64,000 nucleotides of DNA from Rhodococcus qingshengii JCM 15477 (GCF_023221595.1 NZ_CP096563.1:4459001-4523000), one strand, 5' to 3'. Positions 28,951-37,283 are shown, counted from the first letter of the stretch. The notes: generated from the letters alone by a model not told the origin. A program made the numbers and translations.

Positions 28951-29036
28951 GTGGTGCCCTCTCACATAACGGGTCCCCGACCCGACAACGACGGTACCGC
29001 AGAACTCTTCTCCATCGAATCGCCGACAATCAATTC

Positions 29037-29050
29037 TGGAACGTGTTCTA
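29037..29050. promoter_or_regulatory. KstR-like palindrome
   Basis: TGGAACGTGTTCTA fits the pattern T-n2-AAC-n2-GTT-n2-A described for the cholesterol-catabolism repressor KstR. It lies 33 bp upstream of the SnoaL-like ATG and 87 bp upstream of the divergent short peptide. Other TetR proteins use similar half-sites. Confidence 0.45.
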
Positions 29051-29082
29051 ATTTGAGGCGACGACTACCCGAGGAGCCTTTC

Positions 29083-29583
29083 ATGACCTGGACACGCACC
29101 GAACTCGAAGACGCCTTCGCGGGTTACCAGAACACCGTTGTCGAGTGCACTCGTTCCGGCGATTGGAACGCCTTCGCGGACATGTTCACCGAGGACGTCG
29201 TCTACGTGGAACACGCTTTCGGCACCCTCAATGGCCGAGAGGCCGTACGCAAGTGGGTCACTCGCACGATGACGGAGTTCCCGGGGCACCGCATGACCGA
29301 ATTCCCGGCCAACTGGTTCGTGGTCGACGAGCAGCGCGGATGGATCGTGTGCGAGATCGACAACCCGATGGAGGATCCGGGTGACGGATCCAAGCACGGA
29401 GCCGCCAACATCACGATCCTGCACTACGCCGGCAACGGACTGTGGTCTCGCGAAGAAGACGCCTACAACCCGATGAACTTCCTGTCGATGGCAAAATCAT
29501 GGTGCCTCGCCGCGGAAGCGGCGGGCACCCTCCCCGACGACGCCAAGGCCTGGCTCGCCAAATTCGGCGCTATGGTGCGATAG
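29083..29583 (+). CDS. SnoaL-like/NTF2-fold protein
   Basis: A 166-residue protein of the NTF2-like superfamily, to which SnoaL cyclases, ketosteroid isomerases and limonene-epoxide hydrolases belong. Typical features are the N-terminal helix (RTELEDAFAGYQNTVVECT), DWNAFADMFTEDVVYVEHAFG and the NGREAVRKWVTR segment. ATG at 29083 has GAGGAG 7 bp upstream. The upstream KstR-like box hints at steroid or terpenoid metabolism, but the reaction cannot be told. Overlaps the convergent DUF1906 gene by 14 bp. Confidence 0.78.
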   Translation: MTWTRTELEDAFAGYQNTVVECTRSGDWNAFADMFTEDVVYVEHAFGTLNGREAVRKWVTRTMTEFPGHRMTEFPANWFVVDEQRGWIVCEIDNPMEDPGDGSKHGAANITILHYAGNGLWSREEDAYNPMNFLSMAKSWCLAAEAAGTLPDDAKAWLAKFGAMVR

Positions 29584-30352
29584 ATCCTGTCGGCAACGAG
29601 GATCCGACCGGCTGGGCCGGACCGACCGCACCGGCCAACGACCACTGCCCGTAGTCCCGAGTGAGGATCGAGTTCAGATCCACGCCGACGCCGTCGACCT
29701 TGCGCTTGTCGATCTCGAACTGATGCAGGTTTGCCCGCGGGTGCACATACCCTGCGGGCGAGCCCCAGTTGTGCTGCCAGAACCAGGTTCCGACGCCGGC
29801 ACTGATCATTGCGTCGATCACGCGAGTGTTTCCGTAGACGCCGAGCGCTCCGTTGCCGACAACCGAGGCCCACCCCTCGAGGTACGGCGCGATCAGCGTA
29901 GTGATTTCAGTACTGGTCGGGTTGTCGTCGATCGACGCGTAGATCGGCCGACCGGACGGCCCACCAGCCGCCGCATGTAGTTCGAGGCCACGGGCAGCAT
30001 GACGCTTGCCCGCTTCGCGGGCCCCGCGCCAGTCCGCCGTTCCGCCCTTGCCGAATTGATAGCAAGAAACGACTTGAAGTCCGGCCGCGGTCAACGCGTC
30101 GGTTTCCCGCGCCAGTACGGGCTTGCCGACCATCCAATCGGCGCCCGGGCGCCTGTCCGAGACGTATCGAATGGCGCCCGCATACCCGGCGGCCTTGATT
30201 GCCTGAGCGGACGGCACACCGGCGGCGTAATCGAGCAGGGTCCCGAGCGAACCGGCATTGGCCACCGACGTCGTACCGCTCAATGCAGCGAGTCCGGCAG
30301 CCGCCGATCCAGCCGCTGCGTACTTGAAGAGGTTTCTTCGCGAGACGTGCAC
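29570..30352 (-). CDS. Tat-exported DUF1906 glycoside-hydrolase-like protein
   Basis: A 260-residue protein with a twin-arginine signal (SRRNLFKYAAAGSAAAGLAAL). The mature domain (LLDYAAGVPSAQAIKAAGYAGAIRYVSD ... IYASIDD ... QHNWG) is the DUF1906 TIM-barrel related to lysozyme-like hydrolases; M. tuberculosis Rv2525c is a Tat-exported example. It probably acts on the cell wall. Catalytic acids seem to be in the IDD segment. Alone on its strand, with a terminator of the next gene ahead of its promoter. Confidence 0.85.
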   Translation of the reverse strand: MHVSRRNLFKYAAAGSAAAGLAALSGTTSVANAGSLGTLLDYAAGVPSAQAIKAAGYAGAIRYVSDRRPGADWMVGKPVLARETDALTAAGLQVVSCYQFGKGGTADWRGAREAGKRHAARGLELHAAAGGPSGRPIYASIDDNPTSTEITTLIAPYLEGWASVVGNGALGVYGNTRVIDAMISAGVGTWFWQHNWGSPAGYVHPRANLHQFEIDKRKVDGVGVDLNSILTRDYGQWSLAGAVGPAQPVGSSLPTGSIAP

Positions 30353-30523
30353 AAAGCTCCGATCATCGGCGTGTCCCGCTCGAAGTGGCGGGCAGGCAAG
30401 CTATCTTCTTTCGCTCGCATTCCACCACAGTCACATCATCCCCGCCATGCACTTGGCCAACATGAGCCACATTTGCGACAAATGGGCTCGGTGCCCACTC
30501 CACCGCGCAGCTCGATGAAACAG

Positions 30524-30560
30524 AGAAGTGCCCCCGCGCCACAGGCTCGGGGGCACTTCT
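30524..30560 (-). terminator. Intrinsic terminator of the short-peptide gene
   Basis: AGAAGTGCCCCCG pairs perfectly with CGGGGGCACTTCT (13 bp), loop about 11 bases. It lies 14 bp past the stop of the 36-residue peptide gene, which supports that gene being a separate transcript. Confidence 0.88.
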
Positions 30561-30573
30561 TGCTCTGCGGGAC

Positions 30574-30684
30574 TTACTCTGCCGACAGGCCTTCAACGCT
30601 TCCGGAGATGAAGTCGAGGAATCCGAAGAGGTCAGCGAAAGCGCCGAGGAAGTCTGAGATGTCGCCGAAACCGATAGTAGGCAT
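30574..30684 (-). CDS. Short amphipathic peptide, PorA-like (36 residues)
   Basis: ATG at 30684, AGGAG 8 bp upstream, TAA at 30574-30576, then a strong terminator: a complete small transcription unit. The product (MPTIGFGDISDFLGAFADLF then GFLDFISGSVEGLSAE) is Phe/Asp/Gly-rich, without signal peptide. Size and composition resemble the 45-residue PorA channel peptide of Corynebacterium, which reaches the mycomembrane without a signal and is O-mycoloylated on serine. The tail GSVEGLSAE matches that of the 28870 peptide. Function is inferred. Confidence 0.65.
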   Translation of the reverse strand: MPTIGFGDISDFLGAFADLFGFLDFISGSVEGLSAE

Positions 30685-30852
30685 TGATATTGCTCCTGTC
30701 AGTGATGAACTGTCCGTGATGGCGGGCCACTGGCTGGCTGCCGGGGCTAACACTAGAGCCCTTCCGTTACTTTTACGACACCAAATGTGTCCGGGACGTT
30801 ACATTTCAGGCCCGCTCTAGTGACCTCATATCCACAGGTAACAACCAGTCAC

Positions 30853-30870
30853 GGTGAACAATTTGTCACC
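30853..30870. promoter_or_regulatory. Inverted repeat upstream of the 36-residue peptide gene
   Basis: GGTGA-N8-TCACC, 169 bp upstream of the peptide start and 27 bp from the end of the IS256 element. A related TGTGA-N8-TCACA repeat precedes the 40152-40277 peptide gene. Possible common regulator site, not identified. Confidence 0.3.
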
Positions 30871-30887
30871 ATATTGCGCATTCCTGA

Positions 30888-30896
30888 CAAAATTCG
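30888..30896. repeat. Target-site duplication, left copy
   Basis: CAAAATTCG directly abuts the left inverted repeat of the insertion sequence and is repeated at 32368-32376. Confidence 0.9.
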
Positions 30897-32367
30897 GAGC
30901 AATGATCAGAACCTGTGGATGGTTCTCGGCGAGGCGGCGTGAGTGGGCGCACCTTCCCGGGAATGATCTGAAATTCCATCAGCTCTGATCAGGACCGGCG
31001 TTGGCGCGCTGGTTCGGGAAGGTACGCCCATGCTCACGGTAGTTCAGGATCAGCAATCCTCCAACGACGACAGCGGTGTTGGTCGGTCGTTGCTTGACGA
31101 GATCGTTCGCGACGGTGCCCGGCAGATGCTCGCGGCGGCGTTGGCCGCCGAAGTCGCCGCATACATCGAGCAGTTCGCCGAGCATCTCGATGAGCACGGC
31201 CGGCGGCTGGTGGTCCGCAACGGCTATCACCACGAGCGTGACGTGCTCACCGCGGCGGGGGCGGTGACGGTGACCGCACCGCGGGTCAACGACCGCCGTG
31301 TCGACGCCGAGACCGGTGAACGGCAACGGTTTTCCTCGGCGATCCTGCCGGCGTGGTCACGCAAGTCCCCGCAGATGACCGAGGTGTTGCCGCTGCTGTA
31401 CCTGCACGGGCTGTCCAGCGGCGACTTCGGTGCGGCGTTGGAGCAGTTCCTCGGCACTGGTGCCGGGCTGTCGGCCTCGACGATCACCCGGCTGACCGCG
31501 CAATGGCAGGACGAGGCGAAGGCCTTCGCCGACCGGGATCTCTCGGGCACCGATTTCGTGTACCTATGGGTCGACGGCATCCATCTCAAGGTCCGCCTGG
31601 AGCAGGAGAAGCTGTGCTTGCTCGTGATGATCGGCGTCCGCGCCGACGGCCGCAAGGAGCTCGTCGCGCTCACCGATGGGTTCCGGGAGTCCACAGAGTC
31701 GTGGGCTGATCTGCTGCGCTCATGCCGACGCCGCGGGATGACCGCCCCGGTGCTGGCCGTCGGTGATGGGGCGCTGGGGTTCTGGAAGGCACTGCGGGAG
31801 GTGTTTCCGGATACCCGTGAACAGCGCTGCTGGTTTCACAAGCAGGCCAATGTGCTTGCTGCGCTGCCCAAGTCGGCTCATCCAGGTGCGACCGCGGCGA
31901 TGCGGGAAATCTACAACGCCGAGGACATCGACAAGGCCCAGGTCGCGATCAAGGCCTTCGAGGTAGATTACGGCGCGAAGTACCCCAAGGCGGTCGCCAA
32001 GATCGTCGACGACGCCGACGTGCTCCTGGAGTTCTACCGGTACCCGGCCGAGCACTGGATCCACTTGCGCACTACGAATCCGATCGAATCGACGTTTGCG
32101 ACCGTGCGGTTGCGAACCAAGGTCACCAAGGGCCCTGGGTCACGCGCAGCGGGGATTGCCATGGCCTACAAGCTGATCGACGCCGCACAAGCCCGCTGGC
32201 GGGCGGTCAACGCCCCCCATCTGGTCGCGCTGGTCCGTGCCGGCGCGGTGTTCCACAAAGGCAAGCTGCTCGAACGACCCATCGACATCTCACCCGCTGA
32301 GCCCGACGAATCAAGCGAAACGGAGGTCGCCTGAAACACCCTCATCCACAGGTCTTGACAATATCTC
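30897..32367 (+). mobile_element. IS256-family insertion sequence, complete
   Basis: A 1471-bp element bounded by 25-bp imperfect inverted repeats (30897-30921 and 32343-32367, 19 of 25 matching, both starting GAG and ending ACCTGTGGATG), flanked by a perfect 9-bp direct repeat. It carries one intact transposase. The pre-insertion site can be rebuilt as intergenic DNA upstream of the 36-residue peptide gene. Intact ORF and identical target duplications point to a recent insertion. Confidence 0.95.
31030..32334 (+). CDS. IS256-family transposase
   Basis: A 434-residue DDE transposase (Transposase_mut). The catalytic acids are in VDGIHLK, VGDGALGFW and NPIESTFATVR, the last with the family-typical C-terminal context (RLRTKVTKG). 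RCWFHKQANVL in between is also characteristic. No frameshift or stop, so the enzyme should be active. The frame ends 33 bp before the element's right end. Confidence 0.95.
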   Translation: MLTVVQDQQSSNDDSGVGRSLLDEIVRDGARQMLAAALAAEVAAYIEQFAEHLDEHGRRLVVRNGYHHERDVLTAAGAVTVTAPRVNDRRVDAETGERQRFSSAILPAWSRKSPQMTEVLPLLYLHGLSSGDFGAALEQFLGTGAGLSASTITRLTAQWQDEAKAFADRDLSGTDFVYLWVDGIHLKVRLEQEKLCLLVMIGVRADGRKELVALTDGFRESTESWADLLRSCRRRGMTAPVLAVGDGALGFWKALREVFPDTREQRCWFHKQANVLAALPKSAHPGATAAMREIYNAEDIDKAQVAIKAFEVDYGAKYPKAVAKIVDDADVLLEFYRYPAEHWIHLRTTNPIESTFATVRLRTKVTKGPGSRAAGIAMAYKLIDAAQARWRAVNAPHLVALVRAGAVFHKGKLLERPIDISPAEPDESSETEVA

Positions 32368-32376
32368 CAAAATTCG
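32368..32376. repeat. Target-site duplication, right copy
   Basis: CAAAATTCG, identical to 30888-30896. Confidence 0.9.
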
Positions 32377-32718
32377 AACATGGTTGCCGAGATCAGTTAT
32401 CGTGCAGCATCACCGCTGGACCGGTGCTGCAAGAACAGAGGGCTCGACTTCCCCACCCTGAGAGATTCGCCGTCAAAGTCTCTTACTTGCGAATCGATGC
32501 CAAATTTCCCCATCCAGGGCACATTGCATCCTGAGCGTGTGCGCAATTTTTCAGCCATAACTTCAGTTAGCGAGATCTTTACGCCGAAAACGACCGGCCC
32601 GACGGCCCGCGGGACCGTACCTATCGGTCATCATGGTGACGCTATTCACACTGATTTGAGGAACTCCCGGCACCGATAACAACCGGATCTCGACACCGAT
32701 TGGACGTTCGAGGGCACA
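32377..32718. other. Intergenic region right of the IS
   Basis: About 340 bp without a credible gene on either strand. It was contiguous with the DNA left of the IS before insertion. Apart from the promoter expected for the PLDc_N gene I see no defined site. Confidence 0.4.
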
Positions 32719-32958
32719 GTGGAGTTCATGAACCTCACAAAGAAGAAGTCCTGGAGTGAGCTGTCACCCGCGCAACGCCGCGTCGTCGCCGTGCTCGCAA
32801 CGATTCAGTCCCTGTTGGCGATCGCCGCGTGGACAGACCTGGCGCGACGCCCTGCCGATACGGTCAACGGCAGCAAGAAGAAGTGGGCGGCGATCATCTT
32901 CGTCAACTTCTTCGGGCCACTCACCTACTTCCGCCGAGGCCGGATTCAGTCGAAGTAG
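32719..32958 (+). CDS. PLDc_N-domain small membrane protein
   Basis: A 79-residue protein with two transmembrane helices (VVAVLATIQSLLAIAAWTDL and WAAIIFVNFFGPLTYFRRGR). The second, with its G-P-x2-Y-F-x2-G-R ending, is the pattern of the N-terminal domain of phospholipase-D-type cardiolipin synthases, here standing alone. GTG at 32719 or ATG at 32728 could be the start. Ends within the convergent monooxygenase-like gene by 13 bp. Confidence 0.7.
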   Translation: MEFMNLTKKKSWSELSPAQRRVVAVLATIQSLLAIAAWTDLARRPADTVNGSKKKWAAIIFVNFFGPLTYFRRGRIQSK

Positions 32959-33887
32959 TCCCAGAACTGCAGCCACTTCACCGACGCAAAGAGCGTCAGA
33001 GTCACTGCGTACACCGCAATTACCGCCGCGACGCCGCGCCAGTTGGTGCGGGGAACGGCGCCGTCGACCGGGTCCAGCCAATGACGGAACCATCTCGTGA
33101 CCGTCGGCATCAGGAACCACGTCATGGCGCCGACGCTGACTATCTGGCTCAACCACATCGACAGCCACGGCGGCGCTCCGATCCTGTCGAGCAGCGGCCC
33201 GAGAAACCTCGACAGCGTCATCACCGTCGGATAGAGGACGAGCAGGATGATCATCGCCGTCTTCCAATTCGGCGTCGCGCGAGTCTGCCCGTTCTCCGTG
33301 CGCAGAATGGTGCCGAACGGTGTCGACCGCGTGGTCTCGGTGAAGTCCTCGGCCAACTCGGCCCGCAGTTTCGGTAGTGCTGCGGCCCTCTGGGGCGACG
33401 CCATCCACACCGCCAACTGCTGCTCTGTCCGAAACCGAAGGACGGACTTCCACTGGGTGGAGTCGGTGACCGACCGCAACAACATCACCGACTCGTAGCC
33501 GGAGAATCGCGAACTGAGATCGATGAGGTGTCGTTGCGTTCGCAGAAACTCGTTCTCCTTACCCACGACGACGGCGTGGTCGTACACACCGATACCGGGC
33601 GGCGGCAGCACGCCGTCGATCAGAACGAGATCACTCGTCTGCGCCAGAATTCCCGTTGCAGCAGCTGATCTTTCGAGATCGCGGCGATCAGTCGACTCCA
33701 GCCAACGATGAAGATCGTCGGCACTGTCGAAAGTGACGGACACGCCGTGCGACACCGGTTCCGGTTGATCACTGATGCCACAGCTCAGGTAGCCGTCGAA
33801 TCGACCGGCGGTCTCAGCCGCACGCTCGACCCACGCCCGGAATCCCGAACTCGTTCGGTGGTACCCGGTGATGGCAGTTGCGGACAC
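32946..33887 (-). CDS. Antibiotic-biosynthesis-monooxygenase-like membrane protein
   Basis: A 313-residue protein. The first about 200 residues look like two ABM-type alpha+beta ferredoxin folds (AITGYHRTSSGFRAWVERAA ... FDGYLSCGI, and FLRTQRHLIDLSSRFSGYESV), the second half has three transmembrane helices. GTG at 33887 lies one base after the guanine deaminase stop, so the two are coupled. Function unclear; perhaps a membrane-bound haem or small-molecule binding protein. Confidence 0.65.
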   Translation of the reverse strand: MSATAITGYHRTSSGFRAWVERAAETAGRFDGYLSCGISDQPEPVSHGVSVTFDSADDLHRWLESTDRRDLERSAAATGILAQTSDLVLIDGVLPPPGIGVYDHAVVVGKENEFLRTQRHLIDLSSRFSGYESVMLLRSVTDSTQWKSVLRFRTEQQLAVWMASPQRAAALPKLRAELAEDFTETTRSTPFGTILRTENGQTRATPNWKTAMIILLVLYPTVMTLSRFLGPLLDRIGAPPWLSMWLSQIVSVGAMTWFLMPTVTRWFRHWLDPVDGAVPRTNWRGVAAVIAVYAVTLTLFASVKWLQFWDYFD

Positions 33888-33888
33888 G

Positions 33889-35289
33889 TCAGCCCGATAT
33901 CCGGCGCCCTTGCACGTACACGTGCGCAATCGCGGGCTCGCGCATCGCCATCAGGAGCCCGAAGAGCGTCTGGTCGCGGGCGAGTATCGGATCATCCGAA
34001 CGCGTTCCGTAGTTGACGAGCCCGGCGAGCGGCGGCCACCCGGACGGATCGATCACCAGGAAGTCGGCCTCTTTGCCCTCGTCGAAGTTGCCGATCCGGT
34101 TCTCCATGTCCAGCGCGCGAGCACCGGCGAGTGTTCCGGTGAACAGCAGTTCGGCAGGGTGCATCGACACTCCGTCGTCGCCGGCTTCGGAGATGTGAAC
34201 CTTGAAGGCGTCGCCGAGGACTCGGGTGAGCAGGCACTCGTCGCCGCCACCGAAGTCCGATCCGATCGCGATGTTGACCCCTGACGCAACGGTTCGTTTC
34301 CACGGCATGGTGCCGGAGCCGAGAAACTGCTGGGAAGTAGGGCAATGTGCGATCGAGGTTCCGGTCTCGGCCATTCGTGCGAGTTCGGAGTCCTGGCAGT
34401 GCACCGAGTGCGCGAGTATCGCGCGTGGACCCAGGAAGCTCTTTCCGCCGACCTGTGAGCCGGGGAGGAACTTGCCGTCGTACGTGTCGAGATAGGTCTC
34501 GACCTCGTACTCGGCGAGTGTGGTCGCCACCTCGCCGGTTCCGGGCCGATTGTTCTCGTTGAGATGACTGTGGAAGTAGACGCCCCGGTCACGGACGGAG
34601 TCGTACAACTCCCCCAAGTCCTTCAGCGTCCGTGTTGTCACCGCGAGAGAGAAGCGGGGAACCACTGCGACGTGAACGAGCGCAGTGTTCACGTCGCCGG
34701 TGTCGGCCGCGTGCCACTTGTCGATCTCCTCGCGGGTGAGTCTGATCGCGTCCTCTTCCGAGGTGATCAGCGCGGCAGCGGAGGCCGGGCCGGTGGTCTG
34801 AATCCCACGTCCGCTGACCACTCGAAGGCCGCGTTTCAGAGTTTCCGAGAACAGGGCGTCCTGCGCGTGCGGGAAGGCCGATCCGAACACCATCGCGGCC
34901 GTGGTTCCCGTGGCGACTCGGCGAGCGCAGAAGGCCTCGGCAGCGTGCTGGGCGAATTCCGGATCAGCGAATCTCGATTCGGAGGGAAAGACGCACAGGT
35001 CGAGCCACTCGAGGAGTTGGCCGCCGCCGTAGGCGTCGCCGGCGTAGGTCTGCGGGAAATGAATGTGTGCATCGACGAATCCGGGCAGCAGGAAACCCGG
35101 TCGGTGGTCGTGGGTTTCAGCGCCTTCGAGACCGCTCGGGAGTGATCCGAATTCTCCGCAGTAGACGATCGTTCCGGCGTCGTCGATCGCCAAGACGCCG
35201 TCGGGGATCGAGACGAGCGACTGCGCCGCATCCTCTACCGTCGGACGACCGGAGATGTGGAAGACATGGCCTCGATGAAGGTGCGTCAC
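33889..35289 (-). CDS. guaD: Guanine deaminase
   Basis: A 466-residue amidohydrolase that deaminates guanine to xanthine. The metal motif PGFVDAHIHFPQ is the guanine-deaminase form of the HxH site, followed by FHSHLNENN (His ligand and substrate Glu), AHSVHCQDSEL and GSDFGGGDE (catalytic Asp). Closely related deaminases of other purines are possible. First gene of a two-gene unit with the ABM-like protein. Confidence 0.85.
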   Translation of the reverse strand: MTHLHRGHVFHISGRPTVEDAAQSLVSIPDGVLAIDDAGTIVYCGEFGSLPSGLEGAETHDHRPGFLLPGFVDAHIHFPQTYAGDAYGGGQLLEWLDLCVFPSESRFADPEFAQHAAEAFCARRVATGTTAAMVFGSAFPHAQDALFSETLKRGLRVVSGRGIQTTGPASAAALITSEEDAIRLTREEIDKWHAADTGDVNTALVHVAVVPRFSLAVTTRTLKDLGELYDSVRDRGVYFHSHLNENNRPGTGEVATTLAEYEVETYLDTYDGKFLPGSQVGGKSFLGPRAILAHSVHCQDSELARMAETGTSIAHCPTSQQFLGSGTMPWKRTVASGVNIAIGSDFGGGDECLLTRVLGDAFKVHISEAGDDGVSMHPAELLFTGTLAGARALDMENRIGNFDEGKEADFLVIDPSGWPPLAGLVNYGTRSDDPILARDQTLFGLLMAMREPAIAHVYVQGRRISG

Positions 35290-35358
35290 TTACTTAGCAA
35301 AGCACAAAACTACCCGGCGTCGCGCGGCGAATGCTGTCCTTTTTGTCAGATATTGGGA

Positions 35359-36123
35359 TCAAGCAAGAGTTGCATGCCAAACAAGAGCCGCAGCCAGCGC
35401 ACCGGCACCGTTCAACGACCAATGCAGAGCAATCGGCGCAATGAGGCTGCCGCTGCGATGACGAAGCCAGGTGAATACGAGACCGGCCGCAGCGGTGGCG
35501 AGAACGGCTCCGAGGATGCCGGCGACCTGGCCGACGACTCCGGTACCGAGAAAGCCGGACAGCCCTTCGTTACCGCTGGTCAAACCCATCGACGACGCGA
35601 TGTGCCACAGTCCGAACATCAGAGAACCGGCAGCGGCGACGCCGCGGAATCCACTGACCCGGTTCAACGTGCCGTGCAGGACGCCACGGAAAGCCAACTC
35701 TTCGGGAATGACGGTCTGCAGCGGGATCACGATCATCGACGCGATGATCGCGCCGGAAATAGTGGCGTAGCGATCCGCCATGAAGAAAGGACGTGTGAGC
35801 GGAAGCAGAGCGCCGACGGCGACAACCGTCAGGACCAGGCCGACGGCAGCAAGCGCGTACTTCGAACCTCGCCGCAGGTCACGAGGGGACAGCCCCAATT
35901 CCGCCCACCCCATTCCCCGGCGCTTGGTGAGCGCCAACAGGACGAGAGCAGAGATAGGTACCGTCGCGATGCTTGCCCAGGCGGTGGTGAAATGCGCGAT
36001 CAGATTGGTTCCCACCAGCACCACGATCACAACAGCGATATCCACGTATGCATGCATCCGCGGAAAACGAGGAGCGGTCGCTTCGATCTCCACTGGGCCG
36101 CCGCTCGTTAGCTGAAAGTTCAC
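35359..36123 (-). CDS. CPBP-family intramembrane metalloprotease
   Basis: A 254-residue integral membrane protein of the Rce1/CAAX-protease-like family. The catalytic EELAFRGVLHG (EEx3R) and the later FGLWHIASS (His) motifs are intact, within about seven hydrophobic segments. GTG at 36123 has GGA 4 bp upstream; the frame to 36180 begins with an unlikely leader. Substrate unknown; such proteins are often involved in envelope maturation or bacteriocin immunity. Confidence 0.83.
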   Translation of the reverse strand: MNFQLTSGGPVEIEATAPRFPRMHAYVDIAVVIVVLVGTNLIAHFTTAWASIATVPISALVLLALTKRRGMGWAELGLSPRDLRRGSKYALAAVGLVLTVVAVGALLPLTRPFFMADRYATISGAIIASMIVIPLQTVIPEELAFRGVLHGTLNRVSGFRGVAAAGSLMFGLWHIASSMGLTSGNEGLSGFLGTGVVGQVAGILGAVLATAAAGLVFTWLRHRSGSLIAPIALHWSLNGAGALAAALVWHATLA

Positions 36124-36150
36124 TTTTTCCAGTGTACTGACGCACGAGAA

Positions 36151-36192
36151 CTGCCCGCCACTGTTTGCGAACACGCTCACAGTGACGGGCAG
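36151..36192 (-). terminator. Hairpin downstream of the iron-binding-protein gene
   Basis: CTGCCCG-C-CACTGT pairs with ACAGTG-A-CGGGCAG (13 pairs, one mismatch). Located 19 bp past the stop of the fecB-like gene on the minus strand; no clear T-run. Confidence 0.5.
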
Positions 36193-36210
36193 GTCCCGAA
36201 ACAGCTCTGA

Positions 36211-37194
36211 TCAGGCGACGAGCGTGCTCGCAAACTTCGGAACGGCGTTGTCGATTGCGTAGGTCAACCCCGGTACCGAGCCACTCGAGAACGCATTGAC
36301 GAGTGCCGGGTCATCGAGGATCAACAGATGTCCCTCCTGGGCCGACGGGATTGCGCGCAGTAGCGGATCGTTCGCAAACGCACTGCTGTCGAGGAAGATC
36401 GGGAACAGCACGGTCAGGTCGGCGTCGAACAGATTCAGGTTCTCGTTGGCAACCGGGATGTAGAAGTTTCCGGTGGCTTTTTCGGTGATCGCCGTCGGGA
36501 TCGTGAAGCCGAGACGGGTCATGAAGTCTGCGCGTGCGTCGCCGGGTACGTACGCGCCGTAACCGTCGGTACTGTAGGCGCCGACGGCCGCTGTCTTACC
36601 CGCAAAACTCGGATTGGCGGCAATTGCAGCGTCGAACTTGGCGTCGAGGCCGGACAGTAGCGCCTTTCCTTCTGCTTCCTTGCCGAGAGCCTTCGCGACG
36701 AGTTCGGTCTGCTGCTCGACCGTCGTCCCGTACGCAGTGGACAGACCCGGCGGCGGCCCGACCGTCGGCGCGATGGCGCTGAGCTTGTCGTAGGTGGCCT
36801 GCGTGTTGTCGCTTCTCGTCCACAAAATCAGGTCCGGGTCGAGAGCAATGACGTCCTCGATGCTCAGGTCCATGGTTCCGAGGATCTTCGGGTCCGTGGT
36901 GAACTCGTCCGCAATCCAGGGTCCGACGCCCTTGCCACCGAACGCCATCCAGTCCGCGACGCCCACTGGTTGAGTGCCCAGAGCGAGTGCCGTCTCGGCG
37001 TCCGACCAACCGAGCGCGACGACGCGCTCCGGGTTGGCCGGGACCTCGACGTCACCGAACATGGTCGAGACGGTTGCTCCCGCCTCCGCGGGTGCGTCAG
37101 CGCTGTCGCTGCTGCAGCCGGCAAGTCCGGCGACGGCGAGCGAGGCCGCCAAGGCGGTGACTGCAATCTTCATTCGAGAGACTTTGATTCGCAT
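36211..37194 (-). CDS. Iron-siderophore ABC transporter substrate-binding lipoprotein
   Basis: A 327-residue FecB/FhuD-type (helical-backbone) binding protein. The signal peptide ends in the lipobox LAGC (SLAVAGLAGCSSDSA). The family core VEVPANPERVVALGWSDAETALALG and the IEDVIALDPDLIL segment follow. ATG at 37194 is chosen because the iron box overlaps the more upstream frame; ATG at 37173 is also possible. No permease genes are adjacent. An IdeR-like box upstream predicts repression by iron. Confidence 0.87.
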   Translation of the reverse strand: MRIKVSRMKIAVTALAASLAVAGLAGCSSDSADAPAEAGATVSTMFGDVEVPANPERVVALGWSDAETALALGTQPVGVADWMAFGGKGVGPWIADEFTTDPKILGTMDLSIEDVIALDPDLILWTRSDNTQATYDKLSAIAPTVGPPPGLSTAYGTTVEQQTELVAKALGKEAEGKALLSGLDAKFDAAIAANPSFAGKTAAVGAYSTDGYGAYVPGDARADFMTRLGFTIPTAITEKATGNFYIPVANENLNLFDADLTVLFPIFLDSSAFANDPLLRAIPSAQEGHLLILDDPALVNAFSSGSVPGLTYAIDNAVPKFASTLVA

Positions 37195-37228
37195 GGTTAC
37201 CAGCACTCCTCCAACGCTCCAGCGAGAA

Positions 37229-37247
37229 TTAGGGAAGGCTAGCATCA
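37229..37247. promoter_or_regulatory. IdeR/DtxR iron box candidate
   Basis: TTAGGGAAGGCTAGCATCA matches the 19-bp consensus TTAGGTTAGGCTAACCTAA at 14 positions, including the GGCTA core. It lies 35 bp upstream of the siderophore-binding-protein start. Confidence 0.65.
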
Positions 37248-37283
37248 GCTAACGAAGGCTGTCGCCCATCGGCCAGATCGTGT

